Positions 1-8,900 of a stretch of DNA of 64,000 nt are shown in pieces (position 1 is the stretch's first letter; the number at the start of each line of letters is the position of its first letter). The notes under the pieces were generated by a model. It did not search any database, was not told the DNA's origin, and saw nothing but the letters and a program-made list of their open reading frames with translations. The stretch comes from Aureococcus anophagefferens (taxonomy: Eukaryota > Sar > Pelagophyceae > Pelagomonadales > Pelagomonadaceae): assembly GCF_000186865.1 (NCBI RefSeq), contig NW_008705563.1, positions 2,554,690 to 2,618,689 on the forward strand, written 5' to 3'. Both the position numbers and the translations under genes were made by a program.

Positions 1-2482
1 CGGACTGCGCGACTTCGAGGTCTGCGAGGTCGGCGCGGTCACGGCGCGGGGTCCACCGTGCTCTCGGGCGACGCGCGGGCCGTGGCGAAAGTCGTCGTCG
101 CGCTCCGCGAGTCCGGGACCAAGGCGCGGCCGCGGCGCGTGCGGGGCACGTCCCACGCGGACCACAGCCGGCGGCTGCGGCCCATCGCCGACCAGCTGGC
201 CGCGGACGTGGCGGCGATCCTGACGGACGCGCGGCCGAACGGGGCGACGCTCGTCGTGTCCACGGTGACGGGCGCGCCCGCGGACGTCGCGGCGCTGCGG
301 TCCGGCGCCCACTGGGCCGCCCACATGACCCAGCGCGTCGAGTACGTGAAAACGGCGCGCTTCCTCGCGGAGCATCGCGGCGTCGCGACGTTCGTCGAGA
401 TCGGCGACGGCATGCTCGGCCGCGTGACGCTGCCGACGGTCGAGCCCCTGGTCCCCGGCGGCCGCGCGACGTGGCTCGCGTCCCTCGCGCCGGCGAAGGA
501 GGCCAACGGCGACGGCGACGCCGACGTCCGCGCCTTCGACGCGGCGATCGTCGCGCTCGCGGCCGCGGCGCCGCCGCCGTCCGCGGCCGCGGACGAGGCC
601 AAGGAGCCCGCGACGCCGCAGTGCCTCCGCTTCGACTCCAAGGCCGTGCTCCAGTCCGCGGAGAGCGTCCGCGAGGACCCGCGGAGTCCCTTCGCGTTCC
701 CCTGGGCCACGCCCAAGGGGAGGAAGGTCGCGTCCATCGCGACGAGCCCAGTGCCGACCTGTGTGGAAATCAAATCTTCAACCCGACTTCAATGTGCGCT
801 TAATCGAACGGTTTGGACCAGACTCTTTCGCTGTGCTTCGAGAACTCGACGAGATCGATCGATCCGTCCAAAAATCAGCCGATTCGACTTCGAATTGGCC
901 GAGATAGAGAGTTCTGAAGTTTGGTGGGGGGCCCCCAAACCAGTGGTTGACTTCCACACAGGTGCCGACGCCCGGCAAGTCGCTGGCCGCGGCGCTCGAC
1001 GAGGCCGCCGACGACGGCGACGACTCCATGGCCTTCTTCAAGAAGAGGACGGACCGGGCGGCGCCCGCGGACGCGCCCGGCGGCCCGCACTCGCGGCACA
1101 TCACGAACTGGTGCTACGCGACGGGCACGCTCGCGGTGCTCGTGGCGCACTTCGGCTTCGGCGAGACGGAGGCGCACCCGGACGGCGCCATGTGGGTCTT
1201 TCGGAGCCTGTTCAGCGCGGGCTTCGCGATGCGCATGTTCTGGCTCTTCGCCGGTTTAGGAGACCTGCGGAACCGGCGCGCGGGCAGGACCGCGCAGGCG
1301 CTCGGCGACCGCCTCGGGCCCCTCGCGCGCCTCTACTTTGCCATGGTCGTGCTCGACGCGCTGAAGAAGATGGTCTGGGGCAGCTTCGAGGTCGTGGGGA
1401 TCTGCCTCGGGGGCTGCGGGTTGAAGGGGTCGATGAACTTCGTGAACCTCACGCGGACCAAGTGGTTCATCATCAGCCTCGCCTGGTGCCGCCTCGTCGG
1501 TTTTTTTGCCGAGCGGAAGCTGGCGCCGCGGGCCGCGGAGCGCTGGCTGCCCCTCGCGGTCGCGGCGCTCCACGTGTTCTTGCGCTTCGTCGACGTCTAC
1601 GAGAACGGCGACGCGTACTACTCGACGAAGGTCGGCCAGCTCAAGCCGCTCAACTACTTCGTCAAGTCGGCCTATTATTACGTGGTGTGGCCCTTGCTCA
1701 TGCCGATGAACCTCGGCACGCTCAGGTGCTCCGCGCGGAGCGAGAAGCGCGAGGACGTCCTCCTCGCGCGGCCGCCGTGCGTGCCCGCGCGGCGCCACCG
1801 CGTCCAGCCCGCCGGGGCGGCGGACCCGCCGCCGGCGGACGTTATAGCCGTCGGCGCCGCGACGGCCGCGCGCTGGTCCGCCGGCGTGCTCCTCGCGAAC
1901 GTCGTTGTGGTCACGTGCGTCGCGCGCACCGCGCAGCGCCCGAAGACGCTCGACGGGCCCCGGCGGACGCTGGACACGGGTGTGCTGCCGACGCTCTTCC
2001 AGCTCGCGAGCTGCTCCCTGAACAGCGGCTGCCTCGTCGCCTTCCCGCTCGCGCGCGCGACGCGGCGCCTCGGCGGCCTCGGCGGCGTCGCGCGCGTCGC
2101 GTACCTGCTCTTCGACGAAACCGTCGCGGCGGCGATTTTAGGCTCCTACGTCTACTGGTGCCCGGCGACGCCGACCTTCTTCAGCGAACTCGGCGCCAAG
2201 GCCCTCTTCGGCTACATGTGGCACCCGTTCTTCGTGCCGCCGGCGACGGCCATGGTCGCGGGGCTCACGCGGACCTTCGCGAAGACGGACCAGATCCTGT
2301 GGCTGCCGCTCATCCTGATCGCCCACGTCTTCCTCCACCGCGTCCCGCTCACGCCCGCCGCCCTGAGGGCCGAGCTCAGGGACCGGCACTTCGCCTCGGT
2401 CCTCTGCCACCCGCAGATCGCCATCCTCGGGCTCTTGTTCGCCACGCTCGCCATCCGGATCCACCAGGCCGCGACCGTCTAA
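1..2482 (+). CDS. PKS/FAS-type acyltransferase domain fused to multi-pass membrane domain (5' partial)
   Basis: The start lies left of the window. Residues encoded by 58-750 match the C-terminal half of a polyketide/fatty-acid synthase acyltransferase (malonyltransferase) domain: VLSGD, then TSHADHSRRLRP (the family's SHAFHS region), VVSTVTG and FVEIGDG. A 211-nt intron (751-961) made by an introner follows; splicing gives SPVPTPGKS in phase 0. Exon 962-2482 encodes ~506 residues with about ten hydrophobic segments and a late FGYMWHPFF motif, weakly like membrane acyltransferase-3 proteins; that identity is uncertain. Ketoreductase and carrier domains are not seen between the two parts, so the fusion is unusual. 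In 1-50 the best frame (DFEVCEVGAVTA) is offset by one from the frame after 58, so a one-base indel near 40-57, or an unseen splice junction, is needed. Confidence 0.65.
759..961 (+). mobile_element. Introner element, family A, copy 1 (intron 751-961)
   Basis: The 203-bp element begins CTGTGTGGAAATCAA and ends TTGACTTCCACACAG, near-perfect terminal inverted repeats. It is flanked by the 8-bp duplication GTGCCGAC at 751-758 and 962-969. The left duplication supplies the GT donor and the element's last bases supply the CAG acceptor; removal of 751-961 restores an uninterrupted reading frame. The core GTCCAAAAATCAGCC is shared with the other long introners in the window. It has no ORF of its own, so it is non-autonomous. 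It is in sense orientation to its host gene. Confidence 0.93.
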
Positions 2483-2519
2483 AAAATTCGCTCTTTAATT
2501 TGCTAACTTTATCTCGGAT

Positions 2520-2619
2520 TCTAGAGCAGCGCGACGGCGCCCGCGCCGCCGGCGGGCCGCGGCGGCGACGTTGGATTGGCCTCTCTAAGGGGATCTAGAG
2601 CAGCGCGATGGCGCCCGCG
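2520..2619. repeat. Short direct duplication of the MOSC gene 3' end (74-bp offset)
   Basis: About 25 bases starting TCTAGAGCAGCGCGA at 2520 recur at 2594 with one C/T difference. On the minus strand both copies encode nearly the same C-terminal residues and stop (AGAIALL-stop and AGAVALL-stop). The outer copy lies downstream of the annotated stop and is preceded by a CCCCTTAG that could be a splice acceptor. It may be a relic duplication or an alternative terminal exon. Confidence 0.5.
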
Positions 2620-3488
2620 GCGACGATGATGCAGCCGACGACGAGGCCCGCGCGGATGGCCGCGCGGCGGTGCGCCGCGAGCTCGCTCTCGAAGGAGGCC
2701 TTGGGCCAGAAGCGCAGGCCGACGGCCGCGTAGGCGCGCTCGACGCGGATCGCCCCGGCGAGGTCCGTCTTCGCGAGATCTTTCAGCGCGAGGTCCGCGG
2801 CCCGCCGCGCGTCGGCGACCGTCGCCGCGGTCCGCCGCGACGGCCGCTCGAAGTAGCCGGGCGGCTGGTCCCCGAGGTCGCGCGCCGTGCTGTGGCCCGC
2901 GGAGTCGGGCGGCGCGGGTTCGACGGCGTCGGACACGGAGAGCGATCCGCCGACGAGGACCTCGCACGACACGCCCGACGCGTCCCAGATGGCCTCGACC
3001 TGGCCCTCGCGGCCGCAGAGCTTCTCGTTGTAGATGCAGGGGACGCAATGCCGATGCACGAAGACGCGGCACTCGTCGCCGAGCCGGAGCTCGCGGCCCT
3101 GGAAGGCCATGAGTTCCTCCGCGGAGAGACCGCGGACGACGACGTTTCTCCGGAAGTCGCCGTAGGACCGCCGCGGCGCGAGCGCGCCCTCGAGGCCCGC
3201 GGCTTTCAAAGCCGCGTCGATGCCGTCGGCGCTCACGATCGTCAGCTGGCGGCCGGGCTCGCGCGCGCCGGGCTCGCGGAGCGACCGGCGGAACGCCGAA
3301 TAGGAGCCCGTGAGATGGGCGTAGCGGTCGCCCGCGATGCCCGCGCCCTCGACGAGCGTCACATTGCGGTGCGATCTCATCGGCGCGCCGGACTCCTTGG
3401 CCGTGTAGAGGCCGACGATCTTCGGCTTCTTCTTCTTTTTCAACGGCGAGGCGCCGAGGAGCGACGCCATGAGGGGGTAATTGGACAT
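2595..3488 (-). CDS. MOSC-domain protein with C-terminal membrane anchor
   Basis: The 297-residue reading frame carries MOSC-domain hallmarks: GIAGDRYAHLTG, RQLTIVS, a RRNVVVRGL segment, and a cysteine cluster HCVPCIYNEKLC at the position of the family's sulfur-carrying Cys. MOSC domains act in molybdenum-cofactor sulfuration and related sulfur transfer; the substrate here is unknown. Residues ~278-297 (GLVVGCIIVAAGAIALL) form a terminal hydrophobic helix, suggesting a tail-anchored membrane protein. A Lys-rich patch (PLKKKKKPK) follows the N-terminus. The first Met was chosen; Met7 (MASLLG) is an alternative. It is divergent from the next gene across a ~175-bp shared promoter. Confidence 0.75.
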   Translation of the reverse strand: MSNYPLMASLLGASPLKKKKKPKIVGLYTAKESGAPMRSHRNVTLVEGAGIAGDRYAHLTGSYSAFRRSLREPGAREPGRQLTIVSADGIDAALKAAGLEGALAPRRSYGDFRRNVVVRGLSAEELMAFQGRELRLGDECRVFVHRHCVPCIYNEKLCGREGQVEAIWDASGVSCEVLVGGSLSVSDAVEPAPPDSAGHSTARDLGDQPPGYFERPSRRTAATVADARRAADLALKDLAKTDLAGAIRVERAYAAVGLRFWPKASFESELAAHRRAAIRAGLVVGCIIVAAGAIALL

Positions 3489-3663
3489 CGAAACGTGCGC
3501 GCGCGCCGTCTGAGATGCGCGGCGGGTGCGCCAAAACCTCGCGCGCGTCGGAGATGCGCGCGGTGGCGCGGATGGTGCTGCAAAGCCTCCACTAAAATCA
3601 GTGGCAGTTTTTCAGCACGCGGGGGGACGCACCCGTCGAGACCCGCCCGCGACTATATAATCC
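3489..3663. promoter_or_regulatory. Divergent promoter region with TATATAA immediately before an ATG
   Basis: This is the only space between the divergent MOSC gene and the following plus-strand gene. It contains imperfect repeats of GAGATGCGCG and a TATATAA at 3654-3660, only 4 bp before the ATG at 3664. If the TATA box works at the usual distance, transcription would begin inside the annotated reading frame and an internal Met (near 3772, MYIPQDE) would be the real start. Confidence 0.35.
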
Positions 3664-4053
3664 ATGGCCGATGACGTTCGAAGCGACGCACAGGGCGAAA
3701 ACCATGAGTTAACCGACGTCGACGAGGAGGCCGGGCACGAGCGGCTCTCGCCCGGCGCCGCGCCGCGGGAGATGTACATCCCCCAGGACGAGGCGACGGC
3801 CTTCATCGAGAGCCTCATGGAGCAGGAGGGCTTCTGGGAGGGCGTCGGCGAGAAGGGCTGCGCGCTCTTTCCCGGTTTGCGGTGGATCTACACGGCGAAC
3901 GTCACCGCGCCGGGCGGCCGCCACTACTGGACCGTCGAGGGCACGTCGGAGAATCTGCTGCTGGCGGTCTGCACGCGGGAGGACGGCACCATGTCCTGCC
4001 AGAGCCGCGAGGATCTCGCGGAGCGCGGCTGGGACCGTCTCGCGCCCGCGTAA
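3664..4053 (+). CDS. Small hypothetical protein (possible 5' exon of next gene)
   Basis: This is a 129-residue acidic protein of unknown family; the C-terminal ~90 residues (MYIPQDE onward) look globular. I recognise no domain. A GT at 4037 and CAG at 4138-4140 would form a 104-nt intron joining ...AERGWDR in frame to ARIEVAYEEHRAF of the MYND-RING-Sel1 protein that follows, so this may be its first exon. Without transcripts I keep it separate. The start is uncertain because of the TATA element just upstream. Confidence 0.5.
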   Translation: MADDVRSDAQGENHELTDVDEEAGHERLSPGAAPREMYIPQDEATAFIESLMEQEGFWEGVGEKGCALFPGLRWIYTANVTAPGGRHYWTVEGTSENLLLAVCTREDGTMSCQSREDLAERGWDRLAPA

Positions 4054-4190
4054 CGAGACGGTTTCGCGCGACGCGCGACGTTTTCCCGAGACAGGAACGC
4101 GCGAGTTCCCCCCCAAAAAAGACGGCCATTATTGTCGCAGGCGCGCGCATCGAGGTCGCCTACGAGGAGCACCGCGCCTTCGCGGAGAAC

Positions 4191-5840
4191 ATGCGGCGCA
4201 TGGTGGAAGGAGACCCCTGGTCGATCCGCGACAAGCCCCTGCTCGTGCGCTGCGAGCACGACAGCGGGGGCTACGCCTGCCGCGTGCTGATTTTCGACGA
4301 GGAGAACGTCGGCGACGTGACGTCGCTGTCCTGGTGGCGGCCCGCGCTGAGCCACGAGCGGGTCCTGGAGCTCGACGCGCGGCGCGAGGCCGCGCGGGCC
4401 GTCGAGCAGGCGGGGGATCACGAGAACGCGGTCGTGGCCTACGACGACATCCTGGGCGTGCTCGACGGGGCGCTGCGGGACCCGGCGCTGGGACCCTGCT
4501 GCGCGACGCAGGCGCTGCTCGCGAAGTGCCTCTTCTCGCGGGCCTCGTGCCGCCTCGCGCTCGGCGGGCGCGACAACCTGCGGAGCGCCTTCGATGACAG
4601 CCAACGGGCGCTGACGAACTCGAGGCACTCGGGCTGGTTACGAGCTGGATTGGATGAGGACGCGGTCATCTTGGCCGACGACTTCGAGCAGCTCCGAGGG
4701 CGCATGATCGATGCGATGGGCGACCTCAGCGAGGCGCTGGCGGCGCGGCCCCGGGCGACGCACGTCGACGGCGTCATGGACTGGCAGATCAAGCAGAGGG
4801 AATTCGAGGCGCAGAAGGCGCGGGTCAAAGAGCTCCGGCTTCGCCTGACCTGCACCATTTGTGGTGCCAAACCGAAGACCTTGCTGAACTGCCCCTGTGG
4901 CACGACGCAATACTGCACGGTCGCCTGCCAACGCATCGATTGGCGCGACCGTGGCCACCGGCAGGCTTGCAAAAAGATCCGGGACGAGCGCGCGGCGGAG
5001 GCCGCGCGGGCCGAGGCGCCGACGCCCCCCTCGCCGCCGCGGGAAATTTTCTACGGCCCCGCGCCGCGGTCGCACGCCGACGAGGTCCGCGCGCGCATCG
5101 CCGCGGAGCACGAGGCCGCCCGCGCGCGACGCGAGGCGAACCCGGAGCCGGAGCCGACGTACGGGGCGCGGTTTGGGTCGCGGTGCCCGATCTGCATGGA
5201 AGAATGGGACGTGAATGATGCTCCTTATCTTCAATTCTGCTGCTGTCTAGCAATATGTGATTCGTGCCATGCCAAGACCAAAAACGAAGCGTGTCCTCTC
5301 TGTCGTGTGCCGTTGGCAAAGGACAATGCTGAGCTTCTGGCTCGCCTTCGTCGCCATGTAGAGAACGATATTCCGGAAGCGATGTGGCAGCTGGCGCAAT
5401 TCTACGACCAGGGAAATTTCGGGATCATAAGAAACCAGAAGAAGTGCGTGAAAATCTTGAAACGTGCCGTGGAGCTCGGGTGCGTGGAGGCGATGGTGTT
5501 TCTTGGATATCTGTACGATACTGGACGGGGCGGCAAGGTGGATAAGAAGAAGGCGATGCAGCTCTATCGAATTGCAAGTGATAAGGGAAGTGTGCAGGGT
5601 CGATACAACTTCGGAATGATGCTGCGGGAAGACGAGCGTCATGAAGAGGCATTCACTTTGTTGAAAGCCGCCGCTGATCGCGGCCACACACATGCTATGT
5701 ACACTACAGGAAAATGCTACGTGCACGAAGAGGGCGTTGCACGCGATCTCGACGAAGCCAAGCGCTGGTTCGCGCGCGCCGCCGCCAACGGCGACGAAGA
5801 GTCCAGCGCCGTGTTCGAGGAGATGAACGCCAGCGGTTAA
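4191..5840 (+). CDS. MYND-RING-Sel1 repeat protein, copy 1 (longest)
   Basis: From the first in-frame ATG (4191) the protein is 549 aa; the frame stays open upstream and may begin in an earlier exon. The N-terminal ~200 residues are helical and TPR-like. Residues ~219-262 form a MYND zinc finger (CTIC, CPCG, YCTVAC, H-x3-C). A linker including YGPAPRSHADEVRARIAAEH is shared by all four window paralogues. A RING-like finger follows (CPICMEEW, CCCLAICDSC, CPLCR), then about four Sel1 repeats (AMWQLAQFYDQG, AMVFLGYLYDTG and so on). The architecture suggests a ubiquitin-ligase-type adaptor, but its function is unknown. The 3' half (after ~5210) is visibly less GC-rich than the 5' half. Confidence 0.8.
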   Translation: MRRMVEGDPWSIRDKPLLVRCEHDSGGYACRVLIFDEENVGDVTSLSWWRPALSHERVLELDARREAARAVEQAGDHENAVVAYDDILGVLDGALRDPALGPCCATQALLAKCLFSRASCRLALGGRDNLRSAFDDSQRALTNSRHSGWLRAGLDEDAVILADDFEQLRGRMIDAMGDLSEALAARPRATHVDGVMDWQIKQREFEAQKARVKELRLRLTCTICGAKPKTLLNCPCGTTQYCTVACQRIDWRDRGHRQACKKIRDERAAEAARAEAPTPPSPPREIFYGPAPRSHADEVRARIAAEHEAARARREANPEPEPTYGARFGSRCPICMEEWDVNDAPYLQFCCCLAICDSCHAKTKNEACPLCRVPLAKDNAELLARLRRHVENDIPEAMWQLAQFYDQGNFGIIRNQKKCVKILKRAVELGCVEAMVFLGYLYDTGRGGKVDKKKAMQLYRIASDKGSVQGRYNFGMMLREDERHEEAFTLLKAAADRGHTHAMYTTGKCYVHEEGVARDLDEAKRWFARAAANGDEESSAVFEEMNASG

Positions 5841-5918
5841 ACGCAGATATAGATTCATATGAGCGCTGAATGGCGCGGGGCAAGGGGCTTATTAAGATCG
5901 CCACTTCCCAAAAGCTTA

Positions 5919-8900
5919 TCAAAACAGCCCCCCGCCCGGCCCGCAGAGATAGGGGTGGGCCTTCTCGAGGACGCGCTTGAACGCGCCGTCGCCGCGGAGG
6001 ATGAGGCCCAGCACGCGCCGCGCGAGGTCCGCCCGCGACCCGCCCGGCACGCCGAAGGGGTCCAGGAGCCGGTGCGTCGTGCCCCCGGCCTCGCACGTGT
6101 CCTGCCGCCGGTCGCTCGTCGTGTTGCCGCCGCGGTTGAGCACGAAGACGAGCGCCGGCAGCGCGCCGCCGGCCCCGAAGTGGCGCTGGCCCACGTCGCC
6201 CTGCGCCGCGAGCACGCCCAAGGCCTCGAAGGCGACGTCGAGCTCCGCGGGCGTCGCGCTCGGCGACCGGATGGTTCGCGCGAGCGCCGCGACCCACGGC
6301 GCCTCCGAAAAGCGGCGCGCGAGCGCGACGCGCGGCCCCCGGAGCGCGTCCGCGTACTCCGGCGTGCCCTCCGCGGCCCGCAGCTCGTCGAAGCCGCAGG
6401 TCGTCGCGTTGAGGCAGCACTGCAGCGCCGCGACGCGGACCTCCGCGACGTGCTCGTCGCCCGCGAGCGGCAGCAATTGGTCGACGACGTCCATGGCCGC
6501 GAGCTGCCGCGCGGCGTCGTCCTGCGTCGGCTCCAGGCGGAACAGCGCCGCGAAGGCCTTCGTCGCGCCCCGCTTCACCGAGGACCCGCCGCCCGGGCGG
6601 CTCAGCGCGCGCGCCGCGTTGACGATCGTCGCGAGATGGGCCGGCGCCACCGCGGTAAACGCCTCGCCGACGTCGTCGTCGACGGCGCCCCGGGGCAGGC
6701 CCGCGTCGGCCGTCAGCAGCTTCGCCGCGACGCGGACGACGGCCTCCATGTGGTCCGCGACGGGCGCCTCCGGGTCGTGCAGGAGCACGAGGACGTCGCG
6801 CAAACACTCGCCGACGCGGCAGATCACGCGCTCCCCGAGCGAGTGCGCGCGGTCCCCCGGGCAGTAGTGCTTCCTGGGCACGAGGCGCGCGAGGTCGAGG
6901 TCCTGCACGCGCAGCGCCGCGTCGAGGCAGCGGTCGAGCACCGCGGCGTCGTCGACCATCAAGGCGCACACGCCCGCGTTGACGCGCCGCCGCCGCGCGG
7001 CGTCCGCCGGCGCGTCGCCCGACCGCGGCGCGACGGACGCCGTGCCCCGGGCGACGTCCGCGACGCCGTCGACGGCGTCGGCGAAGCGGCTCAGGTGGGG
7101 CACGGTGACGCGGCCGTCGTCCAAGCGCGGCCTCGAGCGCCTCGAGCGGCTCGAGGACGTGGACCCGGAACCAGCGCCGCGGCTCCGCCTTGCCCATCAC
7201 ATAGAGCTCCGCGTCGTCGGCCGCGCGGCGCACCTCGCGCTCCTCGAGGCGGAAGAAGCGGCCCCGGTCCAGGTCCCGCGCGTCGGGCCGGTCGCGCGGG
7301 TCGACCCGCAGACACGCGGCGACGCAGGACGCGGGGCCCGTGAGCCGCCGGGAGCCGCCGCCCTCGGCGAGCGCGGCGAAGATGGCCCGCCGGTCGCCGC
7401 CCGTCGCGTCCGCGAGGACCTTCGCCTCGCCCTCGCGGAGCGAGAAGCCGAAGCCGTCGCGGAGCACGGCCTCGAGCGCCTCCGCGGCGACGGGCGCGTC
7501 CGCGTGCGGCGCCTCCGCCTCGAGGGCCGCGAGGATCTCCGACGCCAGGTCCTCGCGCGCGACGCTCGCGTCGTAGCCGGGCCGGAAGCTCCGGTCCGCG
7601 ACCGCAAAGAGACGTCGTTGCGGAGCGCGGCGACGATGTCGTTCGCGTCCGCGGACGGCGACGCGTCCCCCGCGCGCCAGATCGCGCCGAGCTCGCCGTC
7701 GCGCATGGCCCGAAGGTAGCCCTTCGCCTTGAAGGACGCGTCGGGCAGCGTGCCGTCCGCCGCGAGCGCCGCGCCGCCGCCGCCGAGGTCCCGCCGCCGC
7801 GCGTCGTCGTCGTCGCCCGCGGCCGCCTCGCGCTCCGCGTAGAAGGGGCAGTAGTGGAAGCTCTCCGCCGCGCGGCGCAGGGACCCGCCGGCGACGTCGC
7901 GCGTCCGCGCGTCGAGGCCCGCGTCGCGGCGCCGCAGGAATTTGCGGAACTCGTCGAAGAACGCCGCGGGCCGAGACCCCGAGACGACCTCGGCCATGAG
8001 CACGCCGACGAGCCACGTGTCCCATTTCGCCGTCGACGCCTCGTCGGAGCAGCGCCAGGTCTTCGCCGACCGCGGCCGCGGCGCGTCGGACGCCCGCCGC
8101 TCGGCCGCCGTCGCGTCGACGTCCGCGTCGGACGACGCGCCCGTCCGCGTCTCGACGACGAGCGCCTCGGGCGGCGTCTGGGGCGAAGTCGGCGACAGGG
8201 TCAACGGCCGGCCGCCGTCCAAATACCCCCGGGCGTCGAGCTGGCCCGGCGCGGCGAGCACGACCTTGACCGCGCCGCCGCCGGCCGCGACGAGCACGCG
8301 CTCGCTCCCCAAGGTCCGCACGAGGACCCCGAAGGCGTGGCAGTGGGCCACGGCCTCGACGACCTGGCCGATCCAGAACCGGGCGACGTGGCCGAGGTCG
8401 AGCCCCAGCCCCCCGCGCGTGTCCAGGAGGTGGCGCAAACTCGTCGAGCCCTCGAAGCGGTCGAAGGCCAACCACCGCGCGGGCCGCGTCGCCTCGTCGA
8501 AGGACGCGACGAGCCCCCGCAGGATGCCCGGGCACGACGCTAAATCCTCCGACGACACGAGGCGCTGCGTCGCGTGCTGCTGCTCGCCCGAGAGGTCGCT
8601 GGTCAGCTCCAATAACGTCGCGGCGCGCCGCTCCGCGTCGCCGGACGTGGACGATACCTCGCCGAAGTAGCAGACGCCGTCGTCGGCGCCGCAGGAGGGC
8701 CGCCGGTAGTCGCAGTCCGTGACGCGGTAGCGCCGGTCGCTCGCCCGCCAGGCCTCGAAAGGGGCGGTCTCGTCGCGCGGGAGCCGCGGCTCGAGCGCCG
8801 GCCGCGCGCGCGCGTTCAACGCCCGGTCCACGCGCACCAGCGCCGGCGACGACGCCGCGAGGGCCTCGAGGCGCGCCGCGCGCACGTGGTCGCACCAGGC

